Below are positions 50,557 to 59,834 of a DNA stretch of 64,000 nt, piece by piece. Position numbers and translations under genes: made by a program. The notes under the pieces were generated by a model. That model was not told the DNA's origin. It ran no database searches and saw only the letters and a list, made by a program, of their open reading frames with translations. This DNA comes from an uncultured Flavobacteriales bacterium. GTDB lineage: Bacteria > Bacteroidota > Bacteroidia > Flavobacteriales_D > Parvicellaceae. Positions within the stretch are counted from its first letter, which is position 1; each line of letters starts with the position of its first letter. The DNA lies in NCBI GenBank assembly GCA_943788115.1, contig CALSPA010000005.1, forward strand, positions 62,001 to 126,000. The letters are read 5' to 3'.

Positions 50557-52587
50557 ATGATGAAGGCTTTTCAAATGAAATTAATTTTATGTCTAACAGC
50601 AGTTTTTTATTTAACTGTTTTAGGTACATCGCAAAAGAATTTTGCAAAAGAAGCAGACAATGCATTTATGAATGAATCTTTTTATTCAGCTATAGAATTG
50701 TATAAAAAAGCTGAAGTTAAGGAGAAAAAACCTGCAGAAAAGGCTAGAATTAACTTTCAGATTGCTGAATGTTACAGAATGATGGTAGAACCGGCTCAAG
50801 CTCAAACATTTTATAATAGATCTGTAATGCTTAAGTATGATAAGGAGCATCCAGAGCTTTATATTTATCTTGCAGACGTTTTGAAAGAACAAGGAGACTA
50901 CAAGTCCGCTGAAGAAAATTACAATAATTTCTTAGCTATTGATCCAAGCTCTTTTTTGGCAAAAGAAGGTGCTGAATCTTGTAAAAAAGCAATTGAATGG
51001 ACAGACGAACCAACTAAACACTTCATTCAAAATGAAATTCAAATAAATACTGATCATTACGATTATTCATCTGCTTGGGGTGATAAGAAGCATGAAACTA
51101 TTATTTTTTCATCTTCTAGAGAAGGATCTACCGGTGAAGCTGTTGATATGAGAACAGGTGAAAGCTACATGGACTTATGGTCTTCAACTAGAGATAACAA
51201 AGGTAAATGGGGTGAGCCGATGCCACTACCACTTACCATTAATACTGAAGATAACGAAGGGGCTTCTGTTTTAAATAAAAAAGGAGATCAAATGTTTTTT
51301 ACAAGATGTCCTAGAGAAAAGAAATCTAATATAGGCTGTGATATTTTTACTGCTAAAAAACAAGGTGATGGTTGGAAAAAAGCTGAATTAGTTGTTTTAA
51401 AGCCAGATGGAGCTGATTCATTATCTTGTGGTCATCCTACAATCGATATGACAGGAAATTTAATGATTTTCGCATCAGATTTACCTGGTGGTTTTGGAGG
51501 TAAGGATTTATGGTATACAGAATTTAACAAACGAGATAAAGTTTGGGGAGAGCCTATCAACTTAGGGGCTACTATAAATACATCTGGTGATGAAATGTTC
51601 CCGCATCTTACTGACAAAAAAGCACTTTATTTTTCCTCTACTGGTCATCCTGGTATGGGAGGTTTAGATATTTTTAAAGCAGAAAATTCTGGTGATAAAG
51701 TTTGGGAAAATGTAGAGAATTTACGTTACCCATTAAATTCAGCTGAGCATGACTTTGGTATTATCTTTGAAAGAGGTTCTGACGAAAGAAGAGGTTTCTT
51801 TACTTCAAATAGAGATGGTGGTAAAGGTAAAGATGATTTATACAGCTTCAATCTTCCAGATATTTTGTTTTCTTTAGTTGTTTATGTGACAAATAAAGCA
51901 GATAACGAACCTGTTGCTGGAGTTACAGTTTCATTAAAGGGAGATGATGGTAGTGAGGTTGTAAGAACTACAGATGCTGAAGGTAAGTTAGTTTTTGAAG
52001 AAGAGGGAAAAAAACGATTTATTTTAAAAGAAACAAGCTATAATCTTGAAGTTTCTAAAGATGAATTCTTAGCAGCAACCAATACTATTTCTACTAAAGG
52101 TGAAGAAAAATCTAAAAGATTTTTAGAGGAAGTTTTCTTGCAACCTGTTGTTAATGAAGTAGGCGAAGCAATTGTCATTGATTTTCCAGAAGTACAGTAT
52201 GCGTATGACAAATGGGATTTGTTAGTTGATCAAAGAATCAATTCGCAAGATTCGTTAGATTATCTTTACAATACTCTTACTCAAAATCCAAATATTGTTA
52301 TTGAGCTTCAAGCTCATACAGATTGTAGAGGTTCTTCTAGGTACAATAAAGATTTATCTCAAAAAAGAGCTCAATCTTGTGTTGATTATTTAATTTCTAA
52401 AGGTATTCCTGCAGACAGAATGGTTCCGGTAGGTTATGGAGAATCAACGCCTAGAGCAGAAGGTTTAGAATGTAAGTCAATAGATAAAATGGGAACTAAA
52501 GAAGAGCAGGAAGCTGCTCATCAAAGAAACAGAAGAACTCAGTTTAGGGTGTTAAGTTCTGATTACAAGGCACCAGAGCAAGATTAG
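50557..52587 (+). CDS. PorE-like T9SS outer-membrane/peptidoglycan anchor protein
   Basis: A 676-residue envelope protein whose domain order matches PorE of Porphyromonas gingivalis (TPR, WD40-like propeller, CRD, OmpA_C), including its size. A signal peptide (about 1-25) is followed by TPR helices (~28-150), PD40-type blades (e.g. TIIFSSSREGSTGE, GDQMFFTRCPRE, GNLMIFASDLPGGFGGKDLWY, ALYFSSTGHPGMGGLDIF, ~165-440), a carboxypeptidase-regulatory-like domain (~448-535), and an OmpA domain with ELQAHTDCRGSSRYNKDLSQ and AHQRNRRTQFRV (~550-665). PorE binds peptidoglycan and helps hold the T9SS complex. As several PD40/OmpA paralogues exist in this phylum, the name is likely rather than proven. It is monocistronic, with a terminator behind it. 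Confidence 0.82.
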   Translation: MMKAFQMKLILCLTAVFYLTVLGTSQKNFAKEADNAFMNESFYSAIELYKKAEVKEKKPAEKARINFQIAECYRMMVEPAQAQTFYNRSVMLKYDKEHPELYIYLADVLKEQGDYKSAEENYNNFLAIDPSSFLAKEGAESCKKAIEWTDEPTKHFIQNEIQINTDHYDYSSAWGDKKHETIIFSSSREGSTGEAVDMRTGESYMDLWSSTRDNKGKWGEPMPLPLTINTEDNEGASVLNKKGDQMFFTRCPREKKSNIGCDIFTAKKQGDGWKKAELVVLKPDGADSLSCGHPTIDMTGNLMIFASDLPGGFGGKDLWYTEFNKRDKVWGEPINLGATINTSGDEMFPHLTDKKALYFSSTGHPGMGGLDIFKAENSGDKVWENVENLRYPLNSAEHDFGIIFERGSDERRGFFTSNRDGGKGKDDLYSFNLPDILFSLVVYVTNKADNEPVAGVTVSLKGDDGSEVVRTTDAEGKLVFEEEGKKRFILKETSYNLEVSKDEFLAATNTISTKGEEKSKRFLEEVFLQPVVNEVGEAIVIDFPEVQYAYDKWDLLVDQRINSQDSLDYLYNTLTQNPNIVIELQAHTDCRGSSRYNKDLSQKRAQSCVDYLISKGIPADRMVPVGYGESTPRAEGLECKSIDKMGTKEEQEAAHQRNRRTQFRVLSSDYKAPEQD

Positions 52588-52605
52588 ATATTATTATTTT
52601 AATTT

Positions 52606-52638
52606 AACATCCTACCTTTGAGTAGGATGTTTTTTTTT
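52606..52638 (+). terminator. Intrinsic terminator after the PorE-like gene
   Basis: AACATCCTAC and GTAGGATGTT form a 10-bp stem around a CTTTGA loop, followed by a T run. Confidence 0.88.
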
Positions 52639-52652
52639 ATAGAAACTTTATT

Positions 52653-53822
52653 ATGAATGATTCAACTCGTTATGCTCAAAGAGGAGTAAGCTCATCAAAA
52701 GAAGAAGTACATCAGGCAATTCAAAATGTAGATAAAGGTTTGTTCCCAAGTGCGTTTTGCAAAATTGTTCCAGATTATTTAGGCGGCTCTAATGACCATT
52801 GTATTATTATGCATGCAGATGGTGCAGGCACAAAATCTTCTTTAGCTTACATGTATTGGAAAGAAACCGGGGATATTTCTGTATGGAAAGGTATTGCTCA
52901 AGACGCATTAATAATGAATATTGATGATTTGTTATGTGTTGGAGCGACAGAAAAAATACTTTTATCCTCAACAATAGGAAGAAATAAAAATCTTATAACA
53001 GGTGAGGTGATAAAAGCTATTATTGAAGGGACTGAGGAGCTTTTGGCAGATTTAAGATTACACGGAGTCGATATTTATTCAACTGGAGGTGAAACTGCAG
53101 ATGTAGGAGATTTAGTTAGAACAATTATTGTTGATTCTACTGTTGTTTCTAGAATGAAAAAGGCCGATGTTATTTCTAATGATACTATTGTTGATGGCGA
53201 TGTTATTGTAGGATTATCTTCTTCAGGAAAAGCATCTTACGAAAATGAGTTTAATGGTGGAATGGGAAGCAATGGTTTGACTTCTGCAAGACATGATGTT
53301 TTTAATAAATTTTTAGCAGAAAAATATCCTGAAAGTTATGATCCCTCTGTGCCAAAAGAGTTGGTTTATTCAGGAACTAAAAATTTAACTGATAAAATTT
53401 CTAATGTCCCATTGGATGCTGGTAAATTAGTTTTGTCACCTACAAGAACATATGCTCCAATAATTAAAGCTGTCATGGACCAAATGAGAAGTAAAATTCA
53501 TGGCATGGTTCATTGTAGTGGAGGTGGACAAACTAAAATTCTTCATTTTATAAAAGATTTACACATTATAAAAGATAATATGTTTCCAGTACCTGTATTA
53601 TTTGATCTAATTCAAAAGGAATCTAAAACAGATTGGAAGGAAATGTATAGAGTCTTTAACATGGGGCACAGAATGGAATTGTATTTAAGTAAAGAAGATG
53701 CTGAAGATTTAATTAAAATTAGTGAGTCTTTTGGAGTTGATGCGAAAATTATTGGTAGAGTTGAAAAGTCAGATAGTAAAAAATTATCGATCAGCTCTGA
53801 AAAAGGGAATTTTGAATATTAA
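52653..53822 (+). CDS. purM: Phosphoribosylformylglycinamidine cyclo-ligase (AIR synthase)
   Basis: Fifth step of de novo purine synthesis: ATP-dependent ring closure of FGAM to AIR. The 389-residue product belongs to the longer PurM form common in Bacteroidota. Visible are the N-terminal 'YAQRGVSSSKEEVHQAI', 'IIMHADGAGTKSSLAY' for nucleotide/substrate binding, 'IVDGDVIVGLSSSGKASYENEFNGGMGSNGLT' with the Gly-rich loop, and 'VHCSGGGQTKILHF' plus 'VFNMGHRMELYL' in the C-terminal half. It starts just after the terminator and heads the purM-prfA-pyrF cluster, with three bases to prfA. Confidence 0.9.
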   Translation: MNDSTRYAQRGVSSSKEEVHQAIQNVDKGLFPSAFCKIVPDYLGGSNDHCIIMHADGAGTKSSLAYMYWKETGDISVWKGIAQDALIMNIDDLLCVGATEKILLSSTIGRNKNLITGEVIKAIIEGTEELLADLRLHGVDIYSTGGETADVGDLVRTIIVDSTVVSRMKKADVISNDTIVDGDVIVGLSSSGKASYENEFNGGMGSNGLTSARHDVFNKFLAEKYPESYDPSVPKELVYSGTKNLTDKISNVPLDAGKLVLSPTRTYAPIIKAVMDQMRSKIHGMVHCSGGGQTKILHFIKDLHIIKDNMFPVPVLFDLIQKESKTDWKEMYRVFNMGHRMELYLSKEDAEDLIKISESFGVDAKIIGRVEKSDSKKLSISSEKGNFEY

Positions 53823-53825
53823 ATA

Positions 53826-54921
53826 ATGAGTGACAAAGGGTTACTAAAAAAGTTAGAAGAGATATCTTTTAGACATGTTGAGGTAGGCAAGTTAATTGTT
53901 GATCCTGAAATCATTTCTGACATGAAAAGGTATGTAAATCTAAATAGAGAGTACAAAGAATTAGAACCACTTGTAATTGCATATAACAACTATAAAAATA
54001 TACTCTCTAATATTGATTCTTCAAAAGATATCATTAAGAATGAGTCTGATGAAGAGTTTAAAGAAATGGCTAAATTAGAATTAGATGAGCTAATCCAAAA
54101 AAAGGATGTTCTTGATGAAGAAATTAAATGGCTATTAATTCCTAAAGATCCTGATGATAATAAAAATGTTATAATAGAACTAAGAGCTGGAACTGGTGGA
54201 GATGAGGCCTGTATTTTTGTAGAAGACTTATATAGAATGTTAACGATGTTCATTAAGGACAAAGGATGGAAATGGGAATTGATAAATTCTAATGAAGGAA
54301 GTGTTAAAGGGTTTAGAGAAATAGCTATTAGTGTTGCTGGTCAAGGAGTTTATGGAGAGCTTAAGTTTGAATCTGGCGTTCATCGAGTTCAAAGAGTTCC
54401 TGAAACAGAATCTCAAGGAAGAGTTCATACTTCAGCCATAACAGTTGCTGTTTTGCCTGAAGCTGAAGAGGTAGACTTCGAGCTTAATTTAGTTGATGTT
54501 AAAAAAGATACTTATAGAGCATCTGGTGCCGGTGGGCAACACGTAAACAAAACAGAATCTGCTGTTCGATTAACACATTTGCCAACTAAAACAGTTGTTG
54601 AATGTCAAGATGGTAGGTCTCAGCATAAAAATTATGAGAAAGCTCTAAAGGTATTGCGCTCAAGACTATATCAAGCAGAAGTTGATAAAAAAGACAAAGA
54701 AAGAGCTGAGCAACGTAAATCATTAGTTTCTACAGGAGATAGGTCAGCAAAAATCAGAACATATAATTATCCTCAAGGAAGAATAACAGATCATAGAATT
54801 GGAAAAAACAATATATAATCTAAGTGGATTCATCAATGGTGATATGCAAGAAATGTTAGATGCTTTAAAAATGGCTGAAAATGCTGAAAAATTAAAGGAG
54901 GGAGTTCAAACAGAAGGTTAA
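53826..54921 (+). CDS. prfA: Peptide chain release factor 1 (one frameshift)
   Basis: Release factor that reads UAA and UAG and triggers peptide release in the ribosome. Motifs: codon-recognition PxT as PET in '[17 protein letters not shown]' (about residue 192) and the catalytic GGQ in GAGGQHVNK (about 237-239), which separate it from RF2 (SPF). The frame is broken by one extra A in the A6 run at 54803-54808. Removing it restores the typical end '[24 protein letters not shown]' and the expected length of about 364 residues. A truncated RF1 lacking only this tail might fold, but a base error is the simpler view as the gene is essential. The restored stop overlaps the pyrF ATG (TAATG). Confidence 0.9.
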
Positions 54922-55737
54922 TGACAAGGTTAGAAATATATCAGCAAATCGTACAGAAAAAATCATTTCTATGTGTTGGTTTAGATACTGACATTAATAA
55001 GATTCCTTCATTTTTGTTGAAAGAAGAAGACCCTGTTTTCGAATTTAACCGAAGAATAATTGATGCGACTAAAGATCTGTGTGTTGCTTATAAGCCTAAC
55101 ATTGCATTTTATGAAGCTGAAGGTCCTAAAGGTTGGGAGTCATTACAAAAAACATTGGATTATATTCCAAATGATATTTTTACTATTGCAGATGCGAAAA
55201 GAGGAGATATTGGAAATACCTCTAAGCTGTATTCAAGAGCATTTTTTGAAAAATTACATTTTGACTCTGTTACTGTAGCTCCTTATATGGGTTCAGATTC
55301 TGTCACCCCCTTTTTTACATGAAAATAAAACAGTTATTGTATTAGGTTTAACAAGTAATACTGGTTCACAAGATTTTCAATATTTAAAACTAGCCTCTGG
55401 TAAAAGACTTTTTGAGGAAGTTATTGAAAAAACAAAATCTTGGGGAACTTTAGATCAAATCATGTTTGTTGTCGGTGCTACTCAATCTTCAGAGCTGAAA
55501 AAAATAAGAGAAATTGTTCCTAATCATTTTTTATTAGTTCCTGGTGTTGGAGCTCAAGGTGGTGATTTGGTTTCTGTTGCTAAGAACGGATTTAATAAAC
55601 AGTGTGGATTGCTGGTTAATTCATCAAGAGGAATTATTTATGCAGATTCTTCTTCAAATTTTGATGTTGTTGCCAAACAAAAAGCAACTGAGATTCAGCT
55701 GGAAATGGAAAAATTATTAAATCAATACTCAATTTAA
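54921..55737 (+). CDS. pyrF: Orotidine 5'-phosphate decarboxylase (one frameshift)
   Basis: Last step of UMP synthesis. The protein belongs to the longer OMPdecase type (~271 residues after repair). Motifs: [14 protein letters not shown] (about 14-27), [11 protein letters not shown], the catalytic [10 protein letters not shown] near 91-100, and VGATQSSEL and [11 protein letters not shown] in the second half. The frame breaks in the CCCCCTTTTTT run at 55306-55316; dropping one base gives '[26 protein letters not shown]', which runs into the downstream half without a gap. All catalytic elements are present, so I read it as one intact gene with a base error. It overlaps prfA by one base. Confidence 0.9.
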
Positions 55738-55752
55738 TTTAACGCTCTTAAT

Positions 55753-55983
55753 ATGATAAATAAAATACTAAATAATTTTGAGAAAAGAGCTTATGGTGTA
55801 TGCGATTGGTTAGGAGTCAAATTAGGAATTAAGCCAAGCAGTATTCGATTATTCTTTATTTATTTAAGTTTTGTAACTCTTGGTAGCCCAATTTTAATTT
55901 ATCTTATAATGGTCTTTATTCACGAGCACAAAGAGTTTTTTAAGTTTAGAAAAAATAAAAGAAAATCAGTTTGGGATATTTAA
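55753..55983 (+). CDS. PspC-domain membrane protein
   Basis: A 76-residue PspC-like protein. 'KRAYGVCDWLGVKLGIKPSSIRLFFIYLSF' is the characteristic PspC segment (family consensus GVCaGLAeyfgidptlvRl), followed by one membrane helix (about 33-55, LFFIYLSFVTLGSPILIYLIM) and a basic C-terminal tail. PspC proteins take part in envelope-stress sensing, but no other psp gene is nearby. It lies 15 bases after pyrF and 9 bases before the channel gene, in one transcription unit. Confidence 0.82.
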   Translation: MINKILNNFEKRAYGVCDWLGVKLGIKPSSIRLFFIYLSFVTLGSPILIYLIMVFIHEHKEFFKFRKNKRKSVWDI

Positions 55984-55992
55984 AATAAAGTC

Positions 55993-57015
55993 ATGAATAG
56001 AATGCTTCTAAATTTTAAATTATTTTCAAAAGTACTGTACTCATTTATAGTCCTTTTTTTGATAATATTTTTTGGGACTATTGGTTTCATGTTTATAGAG
56101 GGCTGGTCACTTTTAGATTCTTTTTATCAAACCATTATTACGGTCTCTACTGTTGGGTTTGAAACTGTTGATGAGCTTTCAGATCTTGGGAAATTGTTTA
56201 CAGCATTTCTTATCATTACAAGTTTTGGTACTTTTGCATATACAGTTACTTCTATTACTAGTTATGTTGTAAGTGGCGATTATCGAAGATATTTTAGAGA
56301 ATATAAATTTATGAAAGAGATGAAAGATTTAAAGAACCATGTTATTGTTTGTGGTTATGGTAGAGTTGGATCAAAAGCAATTGATACGCTGTCTGAGCAC
56401 AATCATGAATTTTTAGTTATTGAACAAAATGCTGAAATCATTGAACGTTTTCGATCAGATTTAAACATTAAATGCATCAAAGGTGATGCTACAAAAGATG
56501 AGTTGCTTGTGAAAGCAGGTATTGAAAATGCAAAAGCATTGATTACAACATTACCCTATGATGCCGATAATTTATATGTTGTTTTAACAGCAAGAGAGAT
56601 TAATAAAAATTTATCAATAATTTCTAGAGCATCTAATGGTTCATCTGTGAAAAAATTAAAAATTGCTGGTGCAAATAATGTAATTATGCCAGATTCGTTA
56701 GGTGGGTCTCATATGGCACAATTAGTTGCTACACCAGATGTGCTAGAATTTCTAGATGAAATATCAATTCAAGGTGAAAATGAAATTAATTTAGAAAGTA
56801 TTGATTTTAAAGACATACCAGAAGATTGCCAATATAAGAGTATTAAAGATTTAAAAGATCAATTTCCAGTTTGTAATATTATTGGCTTTAGAAACCCAGA
56901 TGGCCAATATGATATAAACCCTTCTGATGATACTGGTATTGTTCCTAATAGTAAGTTGTTTGTGTTAGGAAATCCAGAACAAATCAAAAAACTTAACCGT
57001 ATTTTCGGAATATAA
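55993..57015 (+). CDS. Potassium channel with RCK (TrkA-N/TrkA-C) domains
   Basis: Two-helix cation channel of 340 residues with cytoplasmic regulation. The first helix is at about 12-35, the pore loop and filter 'TIITVSTVGFETVDEL' at about 48-63, and the second helix at about 68-90. Then comes an RCK/TrkA-N Rossmann domain (IVCGYGRVGSKAIDTL near 117-132, D/E at 'LVIEQNAE') and a TrkA-C domain to the end. The filter reads TVGFE rather than the classical TVGYG, so K+ selectivity should not be assumed. It lies three bases before the reductase gene. Confidence 0.87.
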   Translation: MNRMLLNFKLFSKVLYSFIVLFLIIFFGTIGFMFIEGWSLLDSFYQTIITVSTVGFETVDELSDLGKLFTAFLIITSFGTFAYTVTSITSYVVSGDYRRYFREYKFMKEMKDLKNHVIVCGYGRVGSKAIDTLSEHNHEFLVIEQNAEIIERFRSDLNIKCIKGDATKDELLVKAGIENAKALITTLPYDADNLYVVLTAREINKNLSIISRASNGSSVKKLKIAGANNVIMPDSLGGSHMAQLVATPDVLEFLDEISIQGENEINLESIDFKDIPEDCQYKSIKDLKDQFPVCNIIGFRNPDGQYDINPSDDTGIVPNSKLFVLGNPEQIKKLNRIFGI

Positions 57016-57017
57016 AT

Positions 57018-57935
57018 ATGAGCGCTAAGAGAATTTTAATTACTGGATCAAACGGTTTATTAGGACAGAAGTTAATTCACCTAATTTTAGATTGTTCTAA
57101 CCATACATTACTAGCGACTTCTAAGGGAAGCAATAGAGTTCAATCTAGAGAAGATTTTAGTTTCACTTCAATGGATATTACTGATCAGGCTAATGTTATA
57201 GATGTTGTTGCTAATTTTAGACCAGATGTAATTATTAATACCGCTGCAATGACAAATGTTGATGCTTGTGAATCGAACAAAGATGCTTGTGTTTCAATGA
57301 ACATTAATGGTGTCGAAAACCTTGTTAATGCCTGCTTAGCTCACAATATTCATTTAATTCACTTGTCTACAGATTTTGTTTTTGATGGTGATGCCGGTCC
57401 TTATAAAGAAGATGACACACCTAACCCTTTAAGTTTTTATGGGCAATCTAAGTACGATGCTGAACAAATCATCTTAAATAGTGGTTTAAAGAATTGGTCA
57501 ATTGCTAGAACTATAATTATCTATGGTTTAGTTGAAAACATGAGCCGGTCTAACATAATACTTTGGGCAAAAAGTGCTTTAGAAAAAGGATCCGTTATTA
57601 ATATTGTTGATGATCAATTTCGTTCTCCAACATACGCTAATGATTTGGCAAAAGGCTGTTTGTTAATTGCAGAAAAAGAAAAAAATGGAATTTTTCATTT
57701 AAGCGGTAAAGATTCAATGAGTATTTTAGAGCTAGTTGAAAGAGTTGCAGATTTCTACGGTTTAGAAAAAAGTAACATCAATCCTATTAAGACAAGCTCA
57801 TTGAATCAAGCAGCTAAAAGACCTCCAGTTACTGGCTTTATTTTGAATAAAGCAAATCAGGAGCTTGGTTATTCCCCTTTATCCTTTAATGAAGGATTGA
57901 AGGCCTTAACTGAAGAATTAGAGAACATTAAATAA
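57018..57935 (+). CDS. RmlD-like NAD(P)-dependent sugar reductase / SDR protein
   Basis: Extended short-chain dehydrogenase of 305 residues, most like dTDP-4-dehydrorhamnose reductase. Motifs: Rossmann GSNGLLGQK (9-17), 'PDVIINTAAMTNVDACE' (about 70-86), 'HLIHLSTDFVFDGDAGPYKEDD' (~114-135) and the catalytic YGQSKYDAE (~141-149). In the family it reduces a nucleotide-linked keto sugar for surface glycans. There are no rmlA, rmlB or rmlC neighbours, so the substrate is open; a role in methionine adenosyltransferase-like regulation or another sugar pathway is possible. Confidence 0.8.
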   Translation: MSAKRILITGSNGLLGQKLIHLILDCSNHTLLATSKGSNRVQSREDFSFTSMDITDQANVIDVVANFRPDVIINTAAMTNVDACESNKDACVSMNINGVENLVNACLAHNIHLIHLSTDFVFDGDAGPYKEDDTPNPLSFYGQSKYDAEQIILNSGLKNWSIARTIIIYGLVENMSRSNIILWAKSALEKGSVINIVDDQFRSPTYANDLAKGCLLIAEKEKNGIFHLSGKDSMSILELVERVADFYGLEKSNINPIKTSSLNQAAKRPPVTGFILNKANQELGYSPLSFNEGLKALTEELENIK

Positions 57936-57964
57936 ATTGATAATTTTATAATAAATATACATAC

Positions 57965-59827
57965 ATGAAAAAAGGATTAATAGCTATAATAATGTCATTA
58001 TTGCCGTTGTTTACATTTGCTCAAGAAAATGAATTAGGGATCGATCAAAGAATTGATCAAGCATTCAAACCTTTTTCAGATTTCATATCTAGTATTGTCT
58101 TTTTTGAAGTTTTTGATGGTGCACCATTTGTCATTATTTTATTGGTTTTGAGTGCATTGTTTTTCACTTTATATTTTGGATTCCCTAACATAAAATATTT
58201 TGGTAAAGCTATCAATGTTGTTAGAGGTAAATATGATCATGTAGACGAATCATCTTCTGGAAACTCAGATTTAGCAATAGATGGAGACATTAAAGACACT
58301 ATTGCCGATGAAAGTAAAGATGGAGAGGTCACTCACTTTCAAGCATTAGCTACAGCTGTTTCAGGAACAGTTGGTAATGGTAACATTGCCGGTGTTGCAT
58401 TGGCAATTGCTCTTGGTGGTCCTGGAGCAACTTTTTGGATGATTGTTTGTGGCTTGTTAGGAATGTCAACAAAATTTGTTGAATGTACCCTAGGGGTTCA
58501 GTACAGAGATGTGGGTGAAGATGGTACTGTTTACGGAGGTCCAATGTATTACCTAAGTAAAGGCCTTAAAGAAAAAGGGTTTTCAGTTCTTGGCAAAATA
58601 ACAGCCGTTTTGTTTGCTATATTTTGTATTGGAGGTTCTTTTGGTGGAGGAAATGCAGCTCAATCTAATCAGGCAACAATTGTCTTGAAAGAACTTTTAG
58701 GTTGGGATAGTTCAAGTGCTGGTGCAATTATTGGAATTGTTTTAGCTGTATTGGTTGGTATAATTATAATTGGTGGAATTAAAAGAATAGCTTCAGTTAC
58801 CGAAAAAGTAGTTCCGTTTATGGCGGTATTATATTTGTTGGCATGTATATACATTATTGTAACTAATTTTAGCTTAGTTGATAATGCATTTGGATTAATT
58901 ATTTCTGAAGCATTTAACCCGCAAGCTATTGGTGTCGGTGGTATTATTGGAGTTCTTCTTGTGGGCTTTAAAAGAGCAGCATTTTCAAATGAGGCAGGTG
59001 CTGGTTCAGCTTCAATTGCTCACTCTGCTGTTAAAACAAAATATTCTGCTTCAGAAGGCTTAGTTGCTCTTTTGGAACCATTTATAGATACTGTTGTAAT
59101 TTGTACAATGACAGCATTGGTAATTATCATTTTTAATTTTAATGGAGATGTAAATAATGACAAGCAATTTACTTATGGTAAAATCAATGTTCAATCTGTT
59201 GTAAATTATAATTCTGAAGAAGTTGTTTCTAAAAATGGTGTTTTTAATATTGGAGATAAAAAATATGAAAAAGATGATCTTGGGAATATCTATATAGATA
59301 ATGATACTGTTGTTGTAAACACTTTGGCTCTTATTGATGGAAAAAAATATTTTAAAACAAATAATAAATTTAGAATTCCCTATGTAGAAAAAGATAGCTT
59401 GGGAAATGATGTGATAATAATTGGAGAATATGATAATGTAAAGGGTAAAGTAATGATTGATGGCAAGCTTTACGAAGGTGCAGGAATAACATCCAAAGCG
59501 TTTGCTGAATATATTCCTTATTCAAATGTGTTTTTAACAATAGCGGTAGTTTTATTTGCAGTTTCAACTATGATATCATGGTCTTATTATGGTTTGCAAT
59601 CTTGGAAGTTTTTATTTGGAAGAGGAAAGCTAGCAGATATAACTTATAAACTATTATTCTTAACTTTTGTAGTTATTGGTGCTGCAGCAAGTATGAATTC
59701 AATTTGGGGATTTTCAGATGCCATGATATTTGCTATGGTTTTTCCTAATATGGTAGGTCTATTCTTTTTATTTCCTGTTGTGAAAAAGCAACTCACAAGA
59801 TATCTTGAAGCCATTAAGAAGCAGTAA
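57965..59827 (+). CDS. Alanine/glycine:cation symporter (AGCS family)
   Basis: Sodium- or proton-coupled amino-acid importer in the inner membrane. The 620 residues begin with a hydrophobic segment like a signal peptide (1-19) and contain the AGCS hallmarks 'ALATAVSGTVGNGNIAGVALAIALGGPGATFWMI' (~123-156), 'GGPMYYLSKGL', 'GFKRAAFSNEAGAGSASIAHSA' (~336-357) and 'STMISWSYYGLQSW' (~537-550). Two unusual hydrophilic insertions are seen: a short acidic one near residues 90-118 and a ~110-residue one between helices near 395-510. Without them the length would be typical (~450-500). The substrate is probably Ala or Gly. Confidence 0.9.
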   Translation: MKKGLIAIIMSLLPLFTFAQENELGIDQRIDQAFKPFSDFISSIVFFEVFDGAPFVIILLVLSALFFTLYFGFPNIKYFGKAINVVRGKYDHVDESSSGNSDLAIDGDIKDTIADESKDGEVTHFQALATAVSGTVGNGNIAGVALAIALGGPGATFWMIVCGLLGMSTKFVECTLGVQYRDVGEDGTVYGGPMYYLSKGLKEKGFSVLGKITAVLFAIFCIGGSFGGGNAAQSNQATIVLKELLGWDSSSAGAIIGIVLAVLVGIIIIGGIKRIASVTEKVVPFMAVLYLLACIYIIVTNFSLVDNAFGLIISEAFNPQAIGVGGIIGVLLVGFKRAAFSNEAGAGSASIAHSAVKTKYSASEGLVALLEPFIDTVVICTMTALVIIIFNFNGDVNNDKQFTYGKINVQSVVNYNSEEVVSKNGVFNIGDKKYEKDDLGNIYIDNDTVVVNTLALIDGKKYFKTNNKFRIPYVEKDSLGNDVIIIGEYDNVKGKVMIDGKLYEGAGITSKAFAEYIPYSNVFLTIAVVLFAVSTMISWSYYGLQSWKFLFGRGKLADITYKLLFLTFVVIGAAASMNSIWGFSDAMIFAMVFPNMVGLFFLFPVVKKQLTRYLEAIKKQ

Positions 59828-59834
59828 CTTCTTA

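Noticed and set aside
54803-55316. Programmed ribosomal frameshifting in prfA and pyrF
   Set aside because: Programmed frameshifting is known in prfB, not prfA or pyrF. The sites are plain homopolymers without a stimulatory structure, and unrelated genes show the same kind of error.
59805-59834. Longer start of the helix-hairpin-helix gene inside the symporter gene
   Set aside because: It would add ten residues overlapping conserved symporter coding sequence; the ATG at 59835 gives a better N-terminus before the membrane helix.
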